Shown here in pieces: positions 38,540-49,317 of a DNA stretch of 64,000 bases. The notes under the pieces are model-generated. The model saw only the letters and a list, made by a program, of their open reading frames with translations. It did not search any database and had not been told where the DNA came from. The stretch's first letter is position 1. The number at the start of each line of letters is the position of its first letter. The DNA comes from Spisula solida (lineage: Eukaryota; Mollusca; Bivalvia; Venerida; Mactridae), in NCBI GenBank assembly GCA_947247005.1, contig OX365947.1:2680530-2744529 (forward strand), written 5' to 3'. The position numbers were made by a program, and so were the translations under genes.

Positions 38540-39800
38540 GATTAGTCTTGGAGCTGGTGACGAGAATTTCAATTTTCATTTACCCCATCTGGTAGAAAAA
38601 GTCTGTTGGTATTTTCGAATAATATAGACATTCAGGCTTTAGAAAAAGGTGGATGCCAGATCTGAAAGTGGTGCAGATTTTTTTAACAGGGGCAACAACT
38701 CTTGCTATCCAAGAAATTTACGAAACTACCCGGTAACCCATTTTCTAGTGTGGAGTTTTTGTTTATATATGTATTGCCATATATTTGCATGGATATTGTT
38801 CATTTGATAATGTGCATCAAAAGTACATACAACACGGACCAGTTTGAGGTCAAGGTCAAGGTCAGTGTAAGGTCAAAGTCAGAGAAATAGCTAAAAATGA
38901 ATATTTGCACTATATTTTTCTTTGTATAGCATGTGTTTTCAATTCAATTTGGTTATAAAAATGATAGTTATGTTCGTTAGTACATATTCTGTCATTATAG
39001 CCCATTTGTTTGATTCAAAATATAAACATATTGTCAAAACAGCCATTTTATGCGATTGCATGTTGGCCGAAATGGCAATCTTACGAAGACCCCTGGCATT
39101 CTGTGATCTGGTGTGATTTTTTTGTTTACGTATGTAGTGTCTTATATTTACATTTATATTATTCATATGGTTATATGCATCAAATGGACATACACCTAAG
39201 ACAAATGTGAGGTCAAGGTCAAGGTCATTTCAAGGTCAAAGTGAACAAAATAGCTGAAAAAAGTAAAAAATGAGATTTCCTCTCTATTTTTCTTAATATA
39301 ACATGCGTTTTGAATTAAATTTAGGTTGTTAAAATGATAGTTGTGTTGGTAAGTTAATATTCTCTAATGATGAGCCATTTGATTAATTAAAAATGTATCA
39401 TTTTTGAAAAAAGTCATTCTATGCTTTCAGAGATGGCATTCATACGAAAATCCCCGGCATATTATGGCCTTATGTGATTAGTTTGTTTACGTATGTAGTG
39501 ACTCATATTTGCATGGATATTATTAATTTGATTAAATTCATCAAATGGACATACACCTTAGACAAATTTGAGATCAAGGTCATTTCAAGGTCAATATGTG
39601 AAAAATAGCTAAACATTGATATTTCCTCTCTATTGTTCTTATTCTGGAATATGTTTTGAATAAAGTTTGGTTATTGAAGTAATAAATATGTGGGATAGAA
39701 CATAGTCTCCTTTCATTATAAGTAAAGTTATTTGTTTAATTAAAAATGTTATTAAACTAGCTATTTTACGTATCAGGGTGTTGGCATTGTTGCATTCGTA
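38540..39800 (+). repeat. Left inverted arm with three 362-bp direct repeats
   Basis: AGGTCA clusters recur at 38847, 39210 and 39571, spaced 363 and 361 bases. Between them the segments TATGTAGTG, TTTGCATGGATATT and ATCAAATGGACATACACC recur. Short frames here are mirrored in the right arm on the opposite strand and are not taken as genes. Confidence 0.8.
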
Positions 39801-39994
39801 GAACTAGTCGTTTTCATTCAAAATTGACATATATTTATAATGATGTAATCATATATTTGTATAGATAGTATGGACTTTAAATTATTTGTAGAATGTCATC
39901 TTAGGTCAACAGTACATTTTATTGTACATGCAATTTTGATTTGCCTCACTTTGTATGAAATTGCAATTGGCTTTACATGAACCTGACTAAACGA

Positions 39995-40240
39995 CCAGGG
40001 TACTGTTTTATCAAAGCACTTACGAAAATCTTAAACTTACGTCCAAATTTAAATTCTTAATTATTCTTTAAAACCTACGTATTGGTGACAGGTATTGTTT
40101 GTACGAGTTCCTTCACTGAATAGTAATTTGTGTTAAACAACCCTTTATCACAATTGGTAGCTGTTAAAGGGCTGTAAAGAATTTAAATTTGAACGTAAGT
40201 TTAAGGTTGTCGTAGGTGCTTTGATAAAACAGTACCCTGG
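39995..40240. mobile_element. MITE with 63-bp inverted ends (246 bp)
   Basis: CCAGGGTACTGTTTTATCAA at the left is mirrored at the right end, with only a few mismatches over about 63 bases. No clear target duplication. It sits inside the core of the long-inverted-repeat element. Confidence 0.75.
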
Positions 40241-40429
40241 TGATGAAGTCCACGTGTATACACTACTCAAAATGTTAAAACAACCAGTTATCTGTTTTCG
40301 TAACAGCCGTTAATCATTTATATACACCATTGACTCAGAGGGGGTCTCATACGTAATGATGCAAATTACATGTATCAATAAACCTAGGTATATATAGGAT
40401 TCCCAGACCCTTGAGAAACCCCATTATCA

Positions 40430-42420
40430 TCTTCTATTCGTAGCTATCTAGAACACTGTTACTATTAGAAACATTCACGCAGACCCAATGGCGTGCGTAC
40501 CAGCACATAACACAACTATCCCGTTGGGCAATGTTATATTCACAGCTGCAATGTGCAGAAATATCAGGCCTGATGTGATACTCACCATAACATAATTCAG
40601 CCATGCATGCCCTACATGGTATCACTGGTAAGTATATAAGTCATATGCCCCATGAGGTAAGCATCAATGCCAAGTACATGCATCTTAGACCCTATGCGGT
40701 ACAAATCACTGCCAGCTGGTACAGACATCTCAGGGCCTATGTGGTAAACACCAATGCAGGGTACATACATTAAAGACACTATGTTGTACGCCTCATTACA
40801 AGGTACATGTATCAGAAGCACAATGTGGGTACACATCACTGCAAGGAATATGCATCTCATGGACATATGCCACTCGCGGCCACTCGCGGCCACTGTAATG
40901 TACAGACATCCTATACAAAAAAGGTATTTACCAAATGAGAATATAATCATCCCATACCGTAATGTACTCAATAATACCTAAGAATACACCTAGACCATAT
41001 CTGTTACATACACCATATCACTATATTGTAAAGACACCGAAGGAAAAGTTAGATACTTATGTTCAAAACAACAAAGTATATCCATTCCATGCCTATGAGA
41101 TACCCATCACTATATAATTTATCCATCTCAAACCGGACACGTAACCATCACTGATTGCAGCTATCACATGTCAATCGGATACATACTACATAAAGCAGTA
41201 ATTTTGACAGTGAATGCGTCTTTTATTATAAGTCCCTGTTTGGTAACCAACAGAACAGAGTATAAACATGCATAGCTGTATACAATGAAATCACCAACAC
41301 GCAACAGCCATATAGATTACACTGTTCTCACTACCTCTGAATAGAAACGCACCAAGTTTTTGTGGTACTCATCATCACCAAGTACTGACAAACCGGGTCC
41401 TAAGGAATATACTCGTGCAACCCCAGTTCCTAACCATCACTAACCACTGTATATACATGTAGTCATCACAGACTAAGTAGTACCAACGCTGATATACACC
41501 ACGATATAATACTCTAGAAGCCATCAAACAGCGAAAGTCTTGTACACATCATCACATAATTATGTCGTCCCTGGTCCTACAGGATGCTAATCACATCCAA
41601 GTGCAGCCATCACAGACCCTTAAAGGTATTTGCCAACACAGGGTAGACACACAAGGCCCTGCGCAATAGATACCGCATTTGCGACCATACCAGGTCGTAA
41701 GGAGTGGTCTCAACATCGGAGTAGAGTCACTCACACGTCATGTTTGGTACTCACCATTGGCAAGTACAGCTATTCAAAGTCGTGTTGAGTACTTTACATG
41801 GACTGGTATTGCCATTCATCACATTAGAGACTAAAATTGTTTGATACTGTGTGAAAGTTAACAAAGCCTGGTATAAACAGGGTGTAAAAAAGTAAGTTAA
41901 CAGTTTCTCTACCTATTTATCAAATCCATATGTTCTCCTATCACAATGAAAACTTTACTTAGTGGGGTACCTACCTATCACTGGTACAGTCATTCTGGAT
42001 TTTGCGTACCACCACAGGGTTCAGCTATAGAATGTCAAATGGGATACTCACAACCTATTAGTACAGCCTTACATCTGGCCTTATTGGAGATGCGTCACGG
42101 CAAAGTTCAGGTACTTATGACCTATGAGGGTACTCACTATCATTGTGTAGAGCTATCCCATGCCCTATTGGGTGTTCACTAATACATTGTACAGTTATTC
42201 TAGGATCACCACCCAGTGCAGCCAAATATACCAGATCAGTAGGGTTACCAATCGCCGCTAAATGCAGATATTCCAGGCCCTGTGAGATACTCAACACCAT
42301 CGTGTACAGTCAGCCAAGGCCCATCGGATACACACCAGCATCTAGTACCGACACATCCATATCAGACCTTAAGAGGTTCAGGGACCATTACTTCGACTTA
42401 CTGACCTCATAACCAATGAA
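40430..42420 (+). repeat. Degenerate minisatellite, unit about 43 bp
   Basis: Diverged tandem units of 42-45 bases of the form CCCTATGNGGTACNCATCAC followed by TGCCAAGTACATNCATCTCA, clearest at 40640-40860 and recognisable to about 42420. Many indels and substitutions mean it is old. Short frames inside have no coding support. Confidence 0.72.
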
Positions 42421-42899
42421 ATTCATCTACTGTTCTATAAAATTTGAAGATCTTAGGTCCAGAAAAACCTGAGTGTCAAGGGCGAGGATCCTAGTACCAA
42501 GGATCGGTAGGGTATTACTCAGAAACCGTGTGATCTTCATAACCGACATACAGACCGAGCGACGTGTGTAAAGCAGTATACACCCTCATCAAAGATGGTG
42601 ACATAATGTTCCCAGCTAAAATAATTACACACCTAAATATACAAACTAGAAACAAAATAAAGTGTACAAAGTGCTTCATATTACATGTAACGAAAAAATG
42701 AGACAAAACTTGAATTGTTCAAGCGTTTGTAACTTGTCCTTGAGATGACATTGGCCTTGAGCTTGAAGTGGTCAGCATTTTATATCCACTTAAGTGTAAG
42801 ACATTGAGTAATGTAACAATGTTCATACTAATGTTCAATAATACTGACAGAAATAAAAATAATATTTGAATACAAGTATATTTGAAAGCAGCTAGCAAT

Positions 42900-44165
42900 T
42901 AAATGATGCCATCTCGGTCAGCATGCATTTGCGTTAAATGGCAGTTTTACCAATTTTTAACATATATTTTTTAAACAAATAACTTATAATGAGAAAATAT
43001 GTGCTAACCACTACACTATCACTTTCATAACCAAAATTGAATTAAAATATACGCGAGAATAAGGAAAGTAGAGCGGAAATATCAATTTGTACTTTTTTAG
43101 CTAATATTTTCACATTGACCTTGATATGACACTGACCTTGACCTCAAATATGTCTAAGGTGTATGTCCATTTGATGAATTTAATCAAAATAATAATACCC
43201 ATGCAAATATGAGACACAACATACGTAAACAAACTAATCACATAAGGTCATAAAATTCGTATGAATGCCATCTCGGAAAGCATAAAATGACTGGGTTTTT
43301 ATCAAAAATGATACATTTTACATTAATCAAATGGCTTATCATTAGAGAATATTTACTTAACAACACAACTATCATTTTAACAACCTAAATTTAATTCAAA
43401 ACGCATGTTATATTAAGAAAAATAGAGAGGAAATCTCATTTTTTACTTTTTTCAGCTATTTTGTTCACTTTGACCTTGACCTTGACCTCACATTTGTCTT
43501 AGGTGTATGTCCATTTGATGCATATAACCATATGAATAATATAAATGTAAATATAAGACACTACATACGTAAACAAAAAAATCACACCAGATCACAGAAT
43601 GCCAGGGGTCTTCGTAAGATTGCCATTTCGGCCAACATGCAATCGCATAAAATGGCTGTTTTGACAATATGTTTATATTTTGAATCTAACAAATGGGCTA
43701 TAATGACAGAATATCTACTAACGAACATAACTATCATTTTTATAACCAAATTGAATTGAAAACACATGCTATACAAAGAAAAATATAGTGCAAATATTCA
43801 TTTTAGCTATTTCTCTGACTTTGACCTTACACTGACCTTGACCTTGACCTCAAACTGGTCCGTGTTGTATGTACTTTTGATGCACATTATCAAATGAACA
43901 ATATCCATGCAAATATATGGCAATACATATATAAACAAAAACTCCACACTAGAAAATAGGTTACCGGGTAGTTTCGTAAATTTCTTGGATAGCAAGAGTT
44001 GTTGCCCCTGTTAAAAAAATCTGCACCACTTTCAGATCTGGCATCCACCTTTTTCTAAAGCCTGAATGTCTATATTATTCGAAAATACCAACATACTTTT
44101 TCTACCAGATGGGGTAAATGAAAATCCATTTTAAGCCTCTTTTGAAATCTGGCTCCTGGACTAGA
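42900..44165 (-). repeat. Right inverted arm
   Basis: Reverse complement of the left arm. TGACCTTGACCT clusters at 43133, 43471 and 43833 mirror those of the left arm. Confidence 0.8.
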
Positions 44166-44394
44166 TATACTCTGAAATATAAACTTGACAAAAAAACGTG
44201 TGAAGACACCAACACCACCGCCGACGGCGCCGGGATGTAGTACAATGGCTCTATTTATACTTCGAATAATTGAGTAAAACTGTTAACGAAATTTTGTGAT
44301 CTTATCATTTAGTCCTCTCGCTATGCAAATAAATCGACAACTAAGAGAAGGAAGTAAAATTATTACTGTCTTCTATTAGATCGGGTATATCTAT

Positions 44395-44652
44395 ACCGGT
44401 AGCTCACAGAATTTGACACGATCCTGACCTTTATGCATGAATATATTACAAGGTTTTACGTTGAATATATAAATCTCTGCGAGCAAATCGTGCAATATCG
44501 GTCATTTAGATTTGTGTTGGTATTACACATCCAGCGTCTTCGTTATACTTTCTGCTTATGAAAACGTACAACCGGGATTATAAATATAGAAACTATATCA
44601 GCTGTTAAATTATGCTAATAGATGGTCGAGAGTCGTGTCATATTCTCTGGAC
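44395..44652. mobile_element. MITE (258 bp), source family of the 51-bp satellite
   Basis: Flanked by TATATCTAT (44386-44394, 44653-44661); the equivalent place in unit B (about 26575) is empty. Inner parts of the ends are inverted: GAATTTGACACGATCCTGAC and GAATATGACACGAC. A target of 8-9 bases fits hAT or similar. Relatives at about 1980-2235 and 61.00-61.56 kb. Confidence 0.75.
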
Positions 44653-45044
44653 TATATCTATATTGATTATCGTTTGGTGATTCAAAATTAAGTTTGCTTT
44701 AAAAAGTATTGTATTGCTTATTATTGAAATAGGGAAATCGTAGAAGATATCAGCTCTCATTTCCAACTACATTGAAGATCCTTTTGAAATATTTTTGTAA
44801 TCATGTCGAGTGTTTTGTTTGTTTGTGCAATGCGAAAGGAATGCCATGAATTTTTTTTAGATTGTGTGTAAAATTTAGCGGTTTCATGTCAACATTGGTT
44901 TATACCGGACCTGCCTACACCTCAGAAGGTATTTGTGCCTACGACAGGTTTCATGCTTACAAAAGTAGGTACATTGTAGCAATTTCTGCTGAATTTCAAA
45001 CTTCAGAAGTACCATGTATATCACAGGGTTAAACAATGTGCCGC

Positions 45045-45125
45045 CTGACCGGACCACGAACTCGGACCCTTCGTTTACAGGACTTAGCTATCCGGTCGCT
45101 TACATACTCCCTCATCCATATTGTG
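45045..45125 (-). mobile_element. tRNA-like SINE head, copy 3
   Basis: Unit C counterpart, shortened by a deletion between the box-like segments. Confidence 0.45.
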
Positions 45126-46007
45126 AACCAGTTCAGACAGTGAAGTTTAGATCAACGAGTGTCATGCATCTTCACTGGTAGATTTAGAGAGAGAGCGAGA
45201 GAGAAACTGAGCTGTTTAGGTGCAAATAATACAATCCTCTAGCATGTCAGGATAAGACGCCTGAGAAAGTAATACCACAGCACTTGTTATGTAGGCATGC
45301 TGTATGTGGCGCAATCTGTACAATTTCATTTTGAAGAACGATGTGCCCGCATTTTCAAGAATCATACATCATAAAGTCTGCGTGACAACACAGTGTATAA
45401 ACGAGTAAATTTCCAGTGATTGCAATAAGTCGAATGTTGAATTCCATAGTCTCATAATGAGTCATACAGTGACTGAAAGTTACATGTGATTTGCTCGCAA
45501 TAGGTCATACGAGTTGAATTATATAATCTTATAATAATTCATACCGTGATTTGGCTTAAACGCTGTGGACAATAAAGAGGTTGCAAAACTAAATGTGGAC
45601 GAGAACGTTTTGATCATATTGTCATCTGTTGAAGTCCGTCCCGCAACCTCCCTTATGTAAGCGCGGAATGAGACATGTCGAGACCAAAAGAAGATGGCGC
45701 ACCAGCTTCCTATGAATGGTGTGCATAGAAACACCTTTGTGGCAGTCCAAACGAACGGTAACGTCATGACTTGTATACAACATTAACATATTTAATGTTT
45801 TACATTTGCCATTAATGTTATACACAATGTTAACGTATTGAACATGTATGTATAACAAAATGATTGATATTGATACTTTGAACCTTTATAATATGCAACA
45901 TGTTAAATATATAATCATATCACATTACCCATTTATCTTTTATTGTATATTGGGCCGGAGGATTACATTGAATAAATCTTAAATCTCAAGTGTCAGTTAA
46001 AACAATA

Positions 46008-46109
46008 TCCTCGTGGCGATAGATAACATCAGAAATGAGGTTTCGAGAGTGATTGATATAAGTTGGAAAAACTTGTTTCACAATCGACCTTAAAAAATTA
46101 GTATAAACT
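46008..46109 (+). mobile_element. 5'-truncated SINE (102 bp), unit C
   Basis: Same insertion as in unit B, same length and same flanks (45995-46007, 46110-46122). It therefore entered before B and C separated. Confidence 0.8.
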
Positions 46110-47124
46110 AGTTTAAACAATACTAAAAACACAAGCTGTTTTCACCGCAAAATGCATTTATTATAATATTATACTTGTATCTAAAAGCAGATGATATGTA
46201 AAATAAGAAAACAAAATAAAATGTCGATCTATAATAAAACAGGTATAAATAGCTGGTAACAAGAACTGTAAGCCTTCTATATAATTAGGGTGCTCTAACT
46301 GGAATCTTTTTTAAAACAATCTTTCCTTTCTAACGCAACCTGAGTGCTCTGATACCTTATTTGGTATTAAACAGGACAGGTTTTATAACAAACTCAAGCT
46401 AAATTTAAGTTCTTATCACTTGCTAATTCATGCACGAGTGCCCAAGGAGTAAAGCAATTGTTATATTAGCATAGGAATGGTAAAGTCTAAGAACAATGTT
46501 AGAGTTCATGCAAACAGTATCTTACAATTTCTTTCTTATGGGAATAGCTCTTTAAACAACTATGTGATAATATATGTTCATAGATTATTTTATGTCCAGG
46601 TTACTCAGCAAGCGAAGGGAGCATTAAAATCCACATTTCATACTTTTCCACCAAGAAAAAGGCAAATTACCTATAACAAAACTATTTTAGTACTGGTGGT
46701 GTCAAACTATACGCTGCCCAACCCCTTACTGACACTGTGTGCTGTACCCCATAGCCAAAAAGAACAAAACATTCCCAAAACAACTCACAAAGATTCATTT
46801 ACACACAAAATGATAATGCGCAAAATAATATCAGTAGGCCTATACAAATGACAATCTCTGCATGAAAATGACCCCGGTCATTACTCGAGATGACAGTGGT
46901 AGGCAGGCTTACACAAGAATGGCACCTGTGGAAAGGAAACATGAAGGTTTCTAATTTCAACGAGAGTGTTCGGAATGAAACATCTTTGTATTTACGAGAT
47001 TTCGAACGTTAATTTTGGCATGCGTACACATTGCCTTCTTACGGTTAAAATTTGTTTAATTTAGTCATCTATTTTGTCATGATAGATAATATTTAATACA
47101 TGTACTCAGTGTAGATCTACTATG

Positions 47125-47265
47125 TCTAAAATGTTTGAAAAAGGTATGGCAAAATTGACAGCAATTCAAGCTTATCTCAAAGGAAGATCTAATCTTGGAT
47201 TAAGAGATAAATATGCACATGAACTTTGTCAGAGTTATGGATATCGTAAGGTGTCTTTTGCATTG
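47125..47265 (+). other. Possible exon or coding relic, unit C
   Basis: Counterpart of 6540-6690: KMFEKGMAKLTAIQAYLKGR, SNLGLRDKYAHEL, CQSYGYRK, with the same donor-like AAGGTGTCT. Same length, no frameshift. Function unknown. Confidence 0.3.
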
Positions 47266-48268
47266 TTACTGGTTTATTACATGTTGTTTTAAAGCAAGAC
47301 AACAGCACTAGTCTGAAATGTAACAAGAACAATGGTCGGCCGAAAACAACAACAGCCAAACAGAACATTGTGTAAGAGTGGGTAGCATTTCAAACACATC
47401 TTATATACATATTAAGGTCACTCGTCTTGTAAATTGTCGGTGGACATTGTTTTAAGATATGATTATACACGTATTGTATTTTGTAAAATGATGAATTTCA
47501 AAATCTTACCAAGCTTTATATGTTAGCACTAAATCATAATCATGCTATTATTAAGTCAGTCGACCAGCCCCTAACATGTCAGTTTCATGAAAAAGTGTAA
47601 ATGAAATATTATTGAAGCAAAATTGCTTAACATTAACAACGACACAGTTTCTATTGATTACACTTTTATGCGAGAATAAGTATTCTGTATACCGAGGAAG
47701 AAAATTGTTATTGTTCTCTTTGTCAAGCTATTGGAAGTATCGTTCAAAAACCGTTGATTTAAAATCATCCATAGCGAGTATGAGTCAGTCGACACGTGTT
47801 TCATGACAGCACAAGATTCTTGTTTTATGTTTAGATAGTCACTGATAATTGTTTGTCAATGATACCAATACGGGACGGTTAATGACAGTTGTATATCTAA
47901 TCCAATGTACGTACATATATGTTGCTATGGTAAAGAGAAGAATGAACGCTGCAATAACGAAATGGTTTAGAAACAAAATAATAGTATGCATATACAAGTG
48001 GATAAAGTCAAACTATTAACACATTTCACGAAAGGTTAGTCACTTGAATCAGATATCATTTTCGTATTGTCCACGAAATACGTAGGTCCTACTGTTATTT
48101 GACTTTTTTCTAATAGAACAGTACATTACCATCAACACAATCAGACACAGTTACATCGTGCAGCCGTTCACATTGGTTCTTCTATGTATATTTGGTTTAC
48201 TATCAGTTATTGTATGAATTGTGAATCAAAAATTATCACAAAGATGTAGGTACCAAATAGCAGCCCAA

Positions 48269-49317
48269 TTATCCCAAAAAGTCAACTGTTGTCGAATACT
48301 CAGCTTCTGTTTTCCTATCACGTGCTTCAACCATTATTTCTGTTCCGCTGAATGTGAGGGAGACATCTGTTTTTCGGTTAAGGTCATCATCTGGGTCCAA
48401 TACCTCGAATGACAACTTACCGACGTACGTACAGCCTTCATCAGTAACATACTGGGGATTCTTCTCAGTAGATGCGTATAGTTTATATTTTCTATAGCGT
48501 ACATATTTATGTACAAGCGAATATGATTTTACCACTTGAGGCTCGCCAACCATTACAGCTTGATTTATTTCCACATGTTTACTGAAATGTTTAGTACAAA
48601 ACGGTCCTTTGTCTGTTTCTATCCGATATTCCTCGGGATGACATCCTTCTATAAATCGTGTACTGCCATTAAAACCGTATGTGTATTTCAACACCCGCTC
48701 TTTGATGGACATTGGAGAGTGACCATATATCAGGGCTCCCCTAAGGATAGAGGAAGATGCACTCGATGGGATTATGAATTGTATTCCTTTATCCGCGAAT
48801 GTCGACTTAATCGCATGTTGAAGCATTGGAGATTCAGAGAACCCACCGAGCATCAGTATCGCTTTGATTAAACCATCTTTTAAAATACTTTTCACATTAC
48901 GAACAGTTTTCTGTATCGATGTATCGAATATACCACGAAAGAACTGTGTGTCGAACCTGAATTTGCCCTTCTGTACCGCAATGACCTCTGTATATGGTAA
49001 CTGAGTGAGCCTTTCTTTCAATGCAGTTTCTGTATACATATCTATTAACGATGTAGGGAATGCCATTGTGGTACGTGATGTACCCTCGGAGGTGACGGCT
49101 CGTTTCTTTATTTCAAAAGATCGCCATAAATCAAGCCAGTCCTCTGTTTCATTCTTCTTAAAACGTTCGTAGATATCTGGTGTGAAGATCGTAACAATCA
49201 ATTCTTCAAATGCTTTATCGACAAGTGTTCCACCCCAACCTCCACCACTAGCTGCTTGGACCTCTTTTACATCCCCATTTCTTGTTACTTCATGAACAGT
49301 AATATCAACCGTTCCAC
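48269..49317 (-). CDS. HSPA12-like copy C, last coding exon 5
   Basis: A 1049-bp exon from the second half of DAGGGTVDITVHEV to a TAA stop after STTVDFLG. It contains GGGWGG, LVDKAFEEL, the adenosine motif LMLGGFSESPMLQ and the conserved tail LDPDDDLNRKTDVSLTFSGT. The first third and the 3' end, with the flank beyond, are almost identical to copy A. The middle, about 48480-48990, is closer to copy B, so the exon is mosaic. Confidence 0.88.

Larger units (their letters stand above)
38540..44165. mobile_element. Long-inverted-repeat element (about 5.6 kb) with minisatellite core
   Basis: Left arm about 38540-39800 and right arm about 42900-44165 are inverted copies; the outer 700 bp are nearly identical while the inner parts have diverged. 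The tips resemble TAGTCTTGGAGCTGG and, inverted, TAGTCCAGGAGCCAG. The empty site appears in unit B at about 26387 (GATATAACATATATTCTCTG). Each arm holds about three tandem copies of a 362-bp unit, each with AGGTCA runs. The core contains a 246-bp MITE and about 2 kb of degenerate tandem repeats. No transposase-like frame is present. Ends are uncertain by a few bases and no target duplication is resolved. Confidence 0.75.

Noticed and set aside
38702..39210. Several 60-75-codon frames repeated at 43532-43995
   Set aside because: They are preserved because the inverted arms are recent copies, not because of coding; the frames overlap on both strands and cross the direct repeats.
40612..40971. 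119-codon minus-strand frame in the minisatellite
   Set aside because: The periodic peptide mirrors the degenerate 43-bp repeat; no start or domain support.
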